Source of the DNA: CBFIGX01 sp965662265
GTDB taxonomy: Bacteria > Bacteroidota > Bacteroidia > Flavobacteriales > UBA7430
Length of the DNA stretch: 64,000 nt
Direction of reading: 5' to 3'
Assembly (NCBI GenBank): GCA_965662265.1
Contig: CBFIGX010000005.1
Coordinates: 62,001-126,000, forward strand
The notes under the pieces were generated by a model. It had not been told where the DNA came from and did not search any database. It saw nothing but the letters and a program-made list of their open reading frames with translations. Shown in pieces: positions 52,768-62,062 of the stretch (positions are counted from its first letter, which is position 1; each line of letters starts with the position of its first letter). The position numbers and the translations under genes are program-made.

Positions 52768-54954
52768 ATGATTGAAACAAATAAAACTCTCCATTTTGCT
52801 TTAAAAAAGCACTTTGGATTTTCAAGTTTTAAGGGCACACAAGAACAAATTATAATAAGCCTACTTAATGGAAATAATACCTTTGTAATAATGCCTACTG
52901 GTGGTGGTAAATCACTATGCTATCAACTACCAGCATTAATATCTGAAGGTACAGCAATTATAGTCTCGCCACTTATAGCTCTGATGAAAAATCAGGTAGA
53001 TGCCATCCGGGGCTTTTCTTCTGATGATTCTGTTGCTCATGTACTAAACTCATCTCTAACAAAACGCGAAGCATCACAGGTAAAAGAAGATGTTAAACAA
53101 GGAAAAACAAAACTTCTTTACGTAGCCCCTGAATCGCTTACTAAAGCTGAAAATATTCAGTTTCTAAAATCCGTGAAAATTTCTTTTTTTGCAATTGATG
53201 AGGCACACTGTATTTCGGAATGGGGACATGACTTTAGACCTGAGTATCGAAATTTAAAATCTATTTTTAATAAAATAGGCAAAACACCAATTATTGCGCT
53301 TACAGCAACCGCAACAGAGAAAGTGCAACAGGATATTCAAAAAAACTTAGGAATGGAGGGTTCACAATTGTTTAAATCCTCCTTTAACAGAGATAATTTA
53401 TTTTATCAAGTTAGACCTAAAATAAATGTCAATAAAGAGATTATAAAGTTTATAAAACAACACCCAAGTAAATCTGGTATTGTATACTGTTTAAGTCGAA
53501 AAAAGGTTGAAGAGATTGCCCAAACTCTTCAGGTTAATGGGATTAATGCTTTACCATATCATGCGGGCTTAGATGCAAACTCAAGAGCTAAACATCAAGA
53601 CGCCTTCTTAATGGAAGACTGTGATGTGATAGTAGCCACAATAGCCTTTGGAATGGGTATAGACAAACCCGATGTTCGATTTGTAATACACCATGACATT
53701 CCAAAGAGCTTGGAAAGCTATTACCAGGAAACAGGTAGAGCGGGTAGAGATGGCGGTGAAGGTATTTGTGTGGCTTTTTACAGCTATAAAGATATCGAAA
53801 AGCTAGAAAAGTTTATGCACGGTAAACCAGTTGCGGAACAGGAAATTGGTAAACAGTTGTTACTAGAAACCGTTTCTTATGCTGAAACTTCTATTTGCAG
53901 AAGAAAATATATTTTGCATTATTTTGGCGAAAAATTTAATACCGAAAAATGCCAAAAAAAATGTGATAATTGTAGCAATCCAAAAAAACAACTTGAAGGA
54001 AAAGATGACATTGTTCTGTTGTTAAATACAATTAGCGAAAGTAAAGAGAAATTTAAAGCGAAGGAAATAGTCAACATACTAACAGGAAATATGACGGCTA
54101 TGCTTAACGACTATAATAGTAAAGAACTAGATGTGTTTGGCAAAGGCAAGCATCAAGATTCTAGCTATTGGCATGCAGTAATTAGGCAATTACAAGTGTC
54201 CGGATTACTGTCAAAGGATGTAGAAACATACGGACTGCTAAAACTCAATAATTTATCAAGAGAATTTATTGAGAAGCCTAAATCTTTTATGATTACTGAA
54301 GACCATGACTATTCAGATATTGAAACAAAAGAAGCTCAATTGAATCAAAAATCATCAGCTTTTGACACCAACCTTTTAGAGCTACTAAAAGATCTTAGAA
54401 GAAGTATAGCTAGAACAAAAAACTTACCACCTTTTGTTCTTTTTCAAGATCCTTCTCTAGAGGATATGGCCATGCAGTACCCAATAAGTACAGATGAACT
54501 AACACAAATCAATGGTGTTGGTTCTGGTAAAGCAAAAAAGTACGGGAAAGAGTTTATATCATTAATTAAAGCTTATGTTGAAGAAAATGATATAGAAAGA
54601 CCTCAAGACATGGTCGTCAAATCTATTGTTAACAAATCAGGCTTAAAAGTATTTATTATTCAAAGTACTGATCGAAAACTACCACTTGATGACATAGCAT
54701 CAGCAAAAGGACTTAATATGACACAACTTATTAGTGAAATAGAAAATATTGTGTACTCAGGAACTAAAGTAGATATTACTTACTATTTAAATGAGATTTT
54801 AGATGAAGATCATCAAGAAGACATCTACAACTATTTTAAAGATGATGCAGAAACAGATTCTATTGATGCAGCAATGGAAGAGTTTGAGGGTGATTATGAA
54901 GAAGAAGATCTTAGATTAATGCGAATCAAGTTCTTATCTGAGCTTGCAAATTAA
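52768..54954 (+). CDS. recQ: ATP-dependent DNA helicase RecQ
   Basis: 728 residues: Walker A MPTGGGKSLCYQLPAL near 40, DEAHCISEWGHDFRPEY near 145, motif VI QETGRAGRDG near 318, zinc-binding Cys cluster CRRKYILHYF..CQKKCDNC near 370-400, winged helix, HRDC domain (about 530-610) and an additional C-terminal region. Works in recombination repair and replication restart. Convergent with the M20 peptidase gene, the ends overlapping by 4 bases. Confidence 0.95.
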   Translation: MIETNKTLHFALKKHFGFSSFKGTQEQIIISLLNGNNTFVIMPTGGGKSLCYQLPALISEGTAIIVSPLIALMKNQVDAIRGFSSDDSVAHVLNSSLTKREASQVKEDVKQGKTKLLYVAPESLTKAENIQFLKSVKISFFAIDEAHCISEWGHDFRPEYRNLKSIFNKIGKTPIIALTATATEKVQQDIQKNLGMEGSQLFKSSFNRDNLFYQVRPKINVNKEIIKFIKQHPSKSGIVYCLSRKKVEEIAQTLQVNGINALPYHAGLDANSRAKHQDAFLMEDCDVIVATIAFGMGIDKPDVRFVIHHDIPKSLESYYQETGRAGRDGGEGICVAFYSYKDIEKLEKFMHGKPVAEQEIGKQLLLETVSYAETSICRRKYILHYFGEKFNTEKCQKKCDNCSNPKKQLEGKDDIVLLLNTISESKEKFKAKEIVNILTGNMTAMLNDYNSKELDVFGKGKHQDSSYWHAVIRQLQVSGLLSKDVETYGLLKLNNLSREFIEKPKSFMITEDHDYSDIETKEAQLNQKSSAFDTNLLELLKDLRRSIARTKNLPPFVLFQDPSLEDMAMQYPISTDELTQINGVGSGKAKKYGKEFISLIKAYVEENDIERPQDMVVKSIVNKSGLKVFIIQSTDRKLPLDDIASAKGLNMTQLISEIENIVYSGTKVDITYYLNEILDEDHQEDIYNYFKDDAETDSIDAAMEEFEGDYEEEDLRLMRIKFLSELAN

Positions 54955-56138
54955 GTCATTTCCTTTAGCGAAAAATACGCTAAGGCTGCAGCTCCATTTA
55001 CTATTGAATCCTTATCTACATCAAAATTTGGGTGATGGACTTCATGAACAATCCCTTGTTCTTTATTTCGGACTCCTAATCTAAAAAAGCAAGCTGGAAT
55101 TTCTTGACTATAATAAGCAAAATCTTCAGCAGTCATACGCTTATTAATATCAACGACATTCTCCTTTCCAAAATACGCAATAGCAGAAGTCTTTACACTC
55201 TGTGTAAAGTCTACATCATTGAACAGATTAGGGTATCCTTTTTTAATGTTTAGCTTTCCACGTAATTTTTTTGTCTCCAAAAATTCATCTACAAACATAA
55301 CCATTTTTTGATGCATCTTAGTACGCCATGTTTCATCCATTGTTCTAAAAGTACCATCTGCTTGTGCTTTATTAGGCACTATATTAGTTGCGCCATCAGC
55401 AATAAGTTTACCGAAAGAAAATACGTAAGGCTTCTTATCATCAGATTCGGTTTTCACATAATCGCTTAACTTTGGAAGAAGTTCTGCAAGTGCAAGAATA
55501 GGGTTGTTATATTCTTTAGTTAAGGCAGCATGACCACCAATTCCTTCAACAGAAAGATACAATTCATCACAGGCGGCCATGTACGCTCCTGATTTAAACC
55601 CTAACTTACCCACTTCTAATGAGGGAAATACATGAAGTGCCATTATTTTTTCAACTTCTGGATTCCTAAGAACGCCTTCTTTAATCATTATTGATGCTCC
55701 ACCAGGTAGCAACTCTTCAGCTGGTTGAAAAATGAGCTTCACTGTTCCATTAAACATATCTTTTAATTCGTTTAACACTTTAGCTGCGCCTAGCAAACAT
55801 GTAGTATGAACATCATGCCCGCAAGCATGCATCACACCATCATGAAGTGATTTATATGAAACATCATTCATTTCTTGTATGGGTAATGCATCCATATCGG
55901 CTCTCAAAGCGATGCACTTTGAGTGAGGATTATTTCCGCTAATCGTACCAACAATCCCAGTACCTGCTATACCAGACTGGTATTTTACACCCATTTCATT
56001 CAGCTTAGAACAAATAAATGCAGATGTATTGAACTCTTTAAATGAAAGTTCAGGATGACGATGTAAATGCTCTCGAATTTCAATTAATTCGGAAGATGAA
56101 TTCAGGAGTATTTTATGTATATGATCTTTAGTAATCAT
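54951..56138 (-). CDS. M20 family amidohydrolase/peptidase
   Basis: 395 residues from MITKDHIHKILL, a start that overlaps the upstream SDR stop as ATGA; the frame extends 30 bases further. Metal ligands in HACGHDVHTTCLLG near 100, PAEELLPGGA near 138, and HxxxxD/H further on. Members include IAA-amino acid hydrolases, N-acyl amino acid deacylases and carboxypeptidases; the exact substrate is not readable. Confidence 0.9.
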   Translation of the reverse strand: MITKDHIHKILLNSSSELIEIREHLHRHPELSFKEFNTSAFICSKLNEMGVKYQSGIAGTGIVGTISGNNPHSKCIALRADMDALPIQEMNDVSYKSLHDGVMHACGHDVHTTCLLGAAKVLNELKDMFNGTVKLIFQPAEELLPGGASIMIKEGVLRNPEVEKIMALHVFPSLEVGKLGFKSGAYMAACDELYLSVEGIGGHAALTKEYNNPILALAELLPKLSDYVKTESDDKKPYVFSFGKLIADGATNIVPNKAQADGTFRTMDETWRTKMHQKMVMFVDEFLETKKLRGKLNIKKGYPNLFNDVDFTQSVKTSAIAYFGKENVVDINKRMTAEDFAYYSQEIPACFFRLGVRNKEQGIVHEVHHPNFDVDKDSIVNGAAALAYFSLKEMT

Positions 56139-56938
56139 GATTTCTTCATGTTTTTGGCTAAGAACCATCGATTTACTATCTCTGGCATAATTCTTAACAA
56201 AATGAATAATATCTTAGCTCCAATTCCAGGAATGATAACCGTCTTTTTAGCTAACATCGAGCCAACAATGTATGATGAAACATCATCTACATGTAAACTT
56301 GTCCACCGTCCAATTTTACCACTCTGCTTAATGCGTTTAACAACCTGTTTGTTAGTATAAACTCCTGCAGGACACGAAACAGATACATTAATATTATAAT
56401 GTTTTAACTCCGTGTGGAGTGCCTTAGAAAAAGTATAAACAAAAGACTTAGAAGCCGTGTATAAAGCCTTATATGGTACAGGACTGTAAACACCTAAACT
56501 TGCCATATTTAAAACAAAGGAAGATTTAAATGATTTTAAATCAGGTAAAAATAGTTTAACCAATTGCAACATGGGAAAAACGTTTAAACGAACTAAGTTT
56601 AGATCGAAATCTATGGTACTATCTTGAAACTCGCCAACAGATCCAACACCTACATTATTAATTAAAATCTGAACTTTATATGAGTTTTTTTTGCAAAAAA
56701 TAAAGATTTTTTCTGCAGAATACACATTAGTTAAATCGGTTGGGAAAATCACACACGGAACTGAAAAATTTTCTTCAACGTCTTTTTTTAAGACCAACAG
56801 CTCAACTTCTTTGTGCGCAACAGCTATAATAGCAACGCCTCTTGAGGCCCACTCAAAAACAAGACCTCTACCAATTCCGCTACTAGCGCCAGTAATCAAA
56901 CAATAACCTCCTAAGTAATCTGGCTTTTTTCTTAGCAT
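56135..56938 (-). CDS. Short-chain dehydrogenase/reductase
   Basis: 267 residues from MLRKKPDYLGGYC; a longer start at 56971 is possible. Cofactor motif GASSGIGRG near 18, NNVGVG near 97, catalytic Ser in LNMASLGVYSP, then Y and K in YTASKSFV. The C-terminal part (about 230-260) is hydrophobic, as in membrane-associated SDRs of the DHRS/SDR12-like type. Substrate unknown. Coupled to the M20 gene (ATGA). Confidence 0.88.
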   Translation of the reverse strand: MLRKKPDYLGGYCLITGASSGIGRGLVFEWASRGVAIIAVAHKEVELLVLKKDVEENFSVPCVIFPTDLTNVYSAEKIFIFCKKNSYKVQILINNVGVGSVGEFQDSTIDFDLNLVRLNVFPMLQLVKLFLPDLKSFKSSFVLNMASLGVYSPVPYKALYTASKSFVYTFSKALHTELKHYNINVSVSCPAGVYTNKQVVKRIKQSGKIGRWTSLHVDDVSSYIVGSMLAKKTVIIPGIGAKILFILLRIMPEIVNRWFLAKNMKKS

Positions 56939-57023
56939 CAAACTATTTATATTGTTATACGAAAATAGCATTTTAATTGTATAAAAAAATTACTTTCGCT
57001 AATAAGAATACAACGCCATTACT

Positions 57024-57662
57024 ATGATTAATATCGAGAGTTTTACTTTCAACCCATTTCAAGAAAATACATACATTGCATATGATGAAAGCTTAGAGTG
57101 TGTAATTGTTGATCCGGGATGTTATGATGATCATGAAAAAGATATATTGGAATCGTTTATTACATCCAAAAACCTAAAACCAGTAGCACTGATCAACACA
57201 CATTGTCACTTAGATCATATTTTTGGCAATCATTTCATAGCTGAAAAATACAAGCTTACTCCTATAATGCATAAATTAGACTTACCCATGTTAAATTATG
57301 CACCTGAGGCTGCAAGACACTATGGTGTTCAATTGGAAAAAGGTTCATATGAGCCTCAATTTATCGAAGAAGGTGAGCAAATTCATTTTGGAAACTCTGT
57401 ATTTGATGTGCTATTTACGCCAGGGCATTCTCCAGGACATATTTGTCTTTTAAATGAAAATGAAAAGATACTATTGTCAGCTGATGTATTATTTCACCTA
57501 AGCATTGGCCGAACAGATTTACCAATGGGGGATCATGAAACATTAATAAATTCTATTAAAACAAAACTATTGTGTTTAGATAAGGAGGTTAAAGTATTTC
57601 CTGGACACGGGCCAATCACCTATGTCGGTTTTGAGAAAACCAATAACCCATTTCTCAAATAG
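57024..57662 (+). CDS. MBL-fold hydrolase, glyoxalase II-like
   Basis: 212 residues. The metal motif HxHxDH is in NTHCHLDHIFGN near 58, a further His in FTPGHSPGHICLL near 135, Asp in LLSADVLFHLSIGRTD near 155, and a final His in FPGHGPITYVG near 197. Family members are hydroxyacylglutathione-hydrolase-like thioesterases, often of unknown substrate. Single gene, divergent from the SDR gene. Confidence 0.92.
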   Translation: MINIESFTFNPFQENTYIAYDESLECVIVDPGCYDDHEKDILESFITSKNLKPVALINTHCHLDHIFGNHFIAEKYKLTPIMHKLDLPMLNYAPEAARHYGVQLEKGSYEPQFIEEGEQIHFGNSVFDVLFTPGHSPGHICLLNENEKILLSADVLFHLSIGRTDLPMGDHETLINSIKTKLLCLDKEVKVFPGHGPITYVGFEKTNNPFLK

Positions 57663-57740
57663 AGTCTGTACTTTTTTATCTTAGAAGAGTTCTAAATACA
57701 TACGATTTATTATTTTTGAATACTTTTTAAATTTCTAATT

Positions 57741-58328
57741 ATGAGAAATATTATTATAATACTAGGATGTTTGTTAGCCCTTACTACATTGCACTCTTGT
57801 GAAGAGGAAATTTATGGTTGTACAAATATTTCTGCAATCAATTATGATGAAGATGCCAATATTGACGACGGCTCATGCGAGTACAACAACATTTCTATAC
57901 TAGGGACTTGGGAAATTTTAACTGTTGAACAAAGCTATGAAGTGAATGAAACAATGGTTGATGAGTATAAAGGATACCTAGAACTGATGGGCTATGAAGC
58001 CTTTCTAGAAATATACGGCAGCCTTCCAATAAGCTACTCAGACTGGGTAAATCTAGTAGTCATTCAAACCACAAATATTGATACTTTATCAAGCTCTTAC
58101 TATAATTTTACTGAAACTCAAATTACAATTCCAGGACTTGGATCCAATGCCATGGATTATGAATTTATCGATCAAAGTGAAATTGAATTAACTAATAATG
58201 CCGACATTCTTGGATTTACTAAATTTGACCTTGCCTTACTAACTGAATCCGATTTAATTCTTGCATCTAAAAAATATATTAGTGTATACAACACGAATCA
58301 AAAGCTGACTATTCACTTAAAAAGATAA
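57741..58328 (+). CDS. Lipoprotein with a GCTN..DDGSC motif
   Basis: 195 residues with lipobox LHSC (Cys about residue 20). Directly after it comes one GCTNISAINYDEDANIDDGS unit ending in Cys, the same short repeat as in the metalloprotease at 14226. The rest resembles the lipocalin-like domain of Bacteroidota lipoproteins (ISILGTWEILTVEQSYEV). Function unknown. Confidence 0.78.
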   Translation: MRNIIIILGCLLALTTLHSCEEEIYGCTNISAINYDEDANIDDGSCEYNNISILGTWEILTVEQSYEVNETMVDEYKGYLELMGYEAFLEIYGSLPISYSDWVNLVVIQTTNIDTLSSSYYNFTETQITIPGLGSNAMDYEFIDQSEIELTNNADILGFTKFDLALLTESDLILASKKYISVYNTNQKLTIHLKR

Positions 58329-58445
58329 TGCGAGCAGCGAAAAGTTAAGGCAATCATTTTAGAATATTTTAATACTGAGAAACACCTATTATTTAGTAAG
58401 AGAAATGTTCTAAATTCCCAAGAAAAAGGAATAGAATGACTCTAT

Positions 58446-59789
58446 TTAGTTCAATAGACTGAGCATAAATTCTTCAATTTCTTTAGAATCCCATTTTTGC
58501 TCTATGTTGTCTATAGCCATAACTTGCTTCATTAACTCCTCCTGCCTCAAACCTTCGTTCCATGCATCTATATATGCAAAATCTGAAAAGGTAACCATTG
58601 AATACAAAGGCAACCATTTGTTAGGATGACGTGTTGAAAAATGGTGTTCTATCTTTTTTTGCAACAAAAATTTAGGATCTGCAGTTTTATCTCTCATCAC
58701 AATAAAGTTATGTAAGGATAGATCCTGAACAGCATCACCGTTAGGCTTTCTTTGATCCTGATATGTTTTTAAACAAGTTAACCAGTCATCTCCGTATTTA
58801 TCCATAATTTTATTAAACTCATAACAGTCTTCAAAACCTGAATTCATTCCTTGTCCATAAAAAGGAACAGTGGCATGAGACGAGTCACCAATTAACATAA
58901 TCTTATCTTCATAAACCCATGGGAAGCAGCGAATTATACCCAAAGAAGATGTTTTGTTTTCATGATATTCTTTAAGTAAATCGGGCATCAAAGGCACAAT
59001 GTCAGGAAACATCATATTAAAGAAATTAAGAATATCGGCATCAGTTTTCAGACTTTCAAATGAATACTCTCCTTCAAAAGGAAAAAATAGTGTGCAAGTG
59101 AAACTCCCATCTAAATTAGGAAGTGCTATAAGCATATAATTACCGCGAGGCCATATGTGCAAAGCTTCAGTTTCTAGTTTATGAGATCCATCATCATTTG
59201 CAGGAATTTCTAATTCCTTGTAACCATGAGGAATATATCTTTGCTCGTAATTAAACCTATCTTGACGTTGCATTTGTGAACGAACAGATGAAAAGAAACC
59301 ATCGGCGCCTACTATAAGATCTGATTTTACCTCTTTTACTTGATTGGTATGGGTATTCTTGAATTTAGCAATAGCCTTATCTAGATCTACATGTGTACAT
59401 TTTTCATTAAAATGAAATCTAACATTTGATTCTTCTTCAGCTAGATTCATTAGTAGTTCATTGAGACCCCCACGTGATACAGAATAAATAGCCTCTCCTT
59501 TTTTGCCGTAATTTTGTTCAGTTAAAGTACCATCTGTGGCATGCATAACTCTCTTGTACATAGGAATAGCTGTTTTACGAACTTCATCAGCAATACCAAC
59601 AGTTTCTAATGCTTTCCACCCACGTGTTGATAAGGCTAAATTAATAGACCTACCTCCTATAACATCTACTGAACGTCTATCTTCTCTTCTTTCATAAACA
59701 TCTACTTTGTGTCCTTTTTTTGCTAAATATATAGATAACAAAGAACCCACTAAACCAGCACCAGCGATACATATATTTTTTTCTTTCAT
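58446..59789 (-). CDS. kmo: Kynurenine 3-monooxygenase
   Basis: FAD-dependent hydroxylase that converts kynurenine to 3-hydroxykynurenine. 447 residues: GAGLVGSLLSIYLAKKGH near 8, GGRSINLALSTRGW near 46, VGADGFFSSVRSQM near 161 and GDSSHATVPFYGQGMNSGF near 297, which is very typical of KMO. It starts 4 bases inside the end of kynU (ATGA), so the two genes are cotranscribed. Confidence 0.94.
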   Translation of the reverse strand: MKEKNICIAGAGLVGSLLSIYLAKKGHKVDVYERREDRRSVDVIGGRSINLALSTRGWKALETVGIADEVRKTAIPMYKRVMHATDGTLTEQNYGKKGEAIYSVSRGGLNELLMNLAEEESNVRFHFNEKCTHVDLDKAIAKFKNTHTNQVKEVKSDLIVGADGFFSSVRSQMQRQDRFNYEQRYIPHGYKELEIPANDDGSHKLETEALHIWPRGNYMLIALPNLDGSFTCTLFFPFEGEYSFESLKTDADILNFFNMMFPDIVPLMPDLLKEYHENKTSSLGIIRCFPWVYEDKIMLIGDSSHATVPFYGQGMNSGFEDCYEFNKIMDKYGDDWLTCLKTYQDQRKPNGDAVQDLSLHNFIVMRDKTADPKFLLQKKIEHHFSTRHPNKWLPLYSMVTFSDFAYIDAWNEGLRQEELMKQVMAIDNIEQKWDSKEIEEFMLSLLN

Positions 59790-61057
59790 AAACTAGCTTC
59801 TAATTTTAATCCAAATCTATATAAGTCTTCAAATGAATTATAAAACGGCACAGGCGCCATACGAATCACATTGGGTTCACGCCAATCTGCCACAACACCT
59901 AGAGCTGTAAGTTTATCAAATAATTGTCTGCCCTGCCCATGCATTAATACAGACAATTGACAACCTCTTTGACTAGGATTTTTAGGAGTTATAATTTCAA
60001 AATCACAATTTTCGAATTTTCTAGAAACTTCTTCTAGGATGTACTCTAGATAAGATACAAGCATTTCAGATTTATCTCGGAGTTTTACCATACCTACTTC
60101 TTCGAAAAGTTCTAAGGATGCTCTATGAGCAGCCATGCCAAGGACAGGTGCATTACTAAGCTGCCAACCCTGAGCCCCCGACATAGGTATAAAGCCCTTT
60201 TCCATTAAAAATCTTCGAGATTCATCATGACCCCACCATCCAGCAAAACGAGGAATTTTAGGGTTTTCGCCATGTTTCTCGTGAACAAAAATACCGGATA
60301 CATTACCAGGTCCAGAATTTAAATACTTATACGAACACCACGCAGCAAAATCTACCTGCCATTCATTTAAACTTAAAATTATATTTCCTGTACCATGAGC
60401 CAAATCGAAGCCAACAAAAGCACCAACTTCATGGGATACTTTGGTAATTTCTTTCATATCGAAGACTTGGCCAGAATAATAGTTAACACCACCAATAAAT
60501 ACTAAAGCTAAGCTATCACCTAGTTCACGAATCTTTTCAATAATATCATGATGTCTAATAAGATGTTCGCCATCTCGTGGTGCTATTTCTACAATAGTAT
60601 CATCAGGATTATAGCCATGAAATTTGGCTTGCGACTCCATAACATATTGATCTGAAGGAAATGCCTTGGCTTCACATAAAATCTTATGCCTTTCTTGAGT
60701 TGGTCTATAAAATGAAGCCCAAAGAAGGTGTAAATTAGTTGTTAGACCGTTCATTACCACAACCTCAGATTCTTTTGCTCCTACAATTTTTGCTGTTGAA
60801 GCACTGAGTGTCTTGTGATAATCAAACCATGGGGTTTTTCCATGAAAATGACCTTCTACCCCTAAATTTGCCCAATCTTGTAGCTCTTGATCTATAAATC
60901 GTTTTACAGATCTAGGTTGAAGACCTAAAGAATTGCCTGTCAAATAAACAGTCTCCTCTTCATTTACTTTAGGTATATAAAATTTAGATCTATAAGTTGA
61001 CAAGGGATCATTACGATCCATTTTCTTAGCGAAGTCTTGTGAATATTGAAATTTCAT
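59786..61057 (-). CDS. kynU: Kynureninase
   Basis: PLP enzyme that cleaves kynurenine or 3-hydroxykynurenine to (3-hydroxy)anthranilate and alanine. 423 residues: YLTGNSLGLQPRSVKRFI near 38, VNYYSGQVFDM near 195, GFDLAHGTGNIILSLNEW near 220 and the PLP-binding Lys in WCSYKYLNSGPGNVSG near 243. With kmo it forms the middle of the tryptophan-to-quinolinate/NAD route. The dioxygenase steps are not in the window. Confidence 0.94.
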   Translation of the reverse strand: MKFQYSQDFAKKMDRNDPLSTYRSKFYIPKVNEEETVYLTGNSLGLQPRSVKRFIDQELQDWANLGVEGHFHGKTPWFDYHKTLSASTAKIVGAKESEVVVMNGLTTNLHLLWASFYRPTQERHKILCEAKAFPSDQYVMESQAKFHGYNPDDTIVEIAPRDGEHLIRHHDIIEKIRELGDSLALVFIGGVNYYSGQVFDMKEITKVSHEVGAFVGFDLAHGTGNIILSLNEWQVDFAAWCSYKYLNSGPGNVSGIFVHEKHGENPKIPRFAGWWGHDESRRFLMEKGFIPMSGAQGWQLSNAPVLGMAAHRASLELFEEVGMVKLRDKSEMLVSYLEYILEEVSRKFENCDFEIITPKNPSQRGCQLSVLMHGQGRQLFDKLTALGVVADWREPNVIRMAPVPFYNSFEDLYRFGLKLEASL

Positions 61058-61097
61058 TGTGTCAATTTAATCCTAACAAAGCTACGAATATTAGCTC

Positions 61098-61967
61098 TTA
61101 GAACAAGAATGTCGATTTGATTTTAGTGATATAAATCATAACTAAAAGCAGTAAGGGCAAACCTTCGATAATTAATGTGAAAAAACGCTCATTATTTCCT
61201 TGTTGTGTTCTGTAAATCATAAATATTGAGGTTTCGTAAACTATGTATATGGCTAAAAAAGTATAAAAAGTATGCTGTTGTAAAAACCAATACTGATAAA
61301 AACAAAGCAACTCGGCTAGTAAAACAAATACTATAGCTATCCACTTAGCTTTGTTTTCACCATATACTATGGGAAGAGTTTGTATTTTTTTTGAATCATA
61401 ACTTAGATCTCTAATATCAAAAGGTATGGTAATAGCTGCTATAAAAAATAAGCGTTCAAAAAACATTATGATATTAAAATGATCGTCTACAATTAAAGAA
61501 ACCAGACCTTCAGTAACAAAAGCCCAAACAAAAGATATTAGAAATAACTTTAAAAATGGTATTTCTCTCAACATAAATAAATTGCCATCAAGACGAATTA
61601 CAGGAATAGCATAAAAGAGAGATATACAGCTTAAGATCAAAACCCAAGCAAAAATATGGTGGTAAATAAAATAGAAACCAAATGCTGCGAGTAACAAAGA
61701 ACCAATAGATAAAACCCAAAGTAGCCACTTATTTTCAAAAATTTGTTTGTGACGTTCACTGCTAAGAATTAAAAACTGCTTATCAATTCTTATTAATCTG
61801 ATAAAATTATATACAAAAATTGTTGCTGAAAACACAAAGAGTATCAAGGGCCAATTTTGAGTTTTACGAAACATCAAACTGATCTGTGTTAAAGCAGCTA
61901 CTGAAGTAGCCACATACAAATTGCTAAACACCAAAAAATCAATACCTTTTAAAAGAAGTTTCATCAT
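61098..61967 (-). CDS. UbiA-like membrane protein with a degenerate Asp motif
   Basis: 289 residues from MMKLLLKGIDF; the frame extends 30 bases further. About eight membrane segments and the general shape of the UbiA prenyltransferase superfamily. The second Asp motif is present (FDIRDLSYDSKKIQTLP near 190), but the first, normally NDxxDxxxD, reads NFIRLIRID and has lost two Asp. Catalysis is therefore doubtful. It lies 40 bases upstream of kynU on the same strand. Confidence 0.7.
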   Translation of the reverse strand: MMKLLLKGIDFLVFSNLYVATSVAALTQISLMFRKTQNWPLILFVFSATIFVYNFIRLIRIDKQFLILSSERHKQIFENKWLLWVLSIGSLLLAAFGFYFIYHHIFAWVLILSCISLFYAIPVIRLDGNLFMLREIPFLKLFLISFVWAFVTEGLVSLIVDDHFNIIMFFERLFFIAAITIPFDIRDLSYDSKKIQTLPIVYGENKAKWIAIVFVLLAELLCFYQYWFLQQHTFYTFLAIYIVYETSIFMIYRTQQGNNERFFTLIIEGLPLLLLVMIYITKIKSTFLF

Positions 61968-62022
61968 TTCAAAATTAAATATTTTTTCATGACACAATAG
62001 AACCCAACCAATGAATATTTAT

Positions 62023-62030
62023 TAATTTTG
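62023..62030 (+). promoter_or_regulatory. Candidate -7 box of gcvP
   Basis: TAATTTTG fits TAnnTTTG 32 bases before the gcvP start. No -33 match at proper spacing. Confidence 0.4.
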
Positions 62031-62062
62031 CACTGTTTAAAAAACTACTTATTTTAACACAT

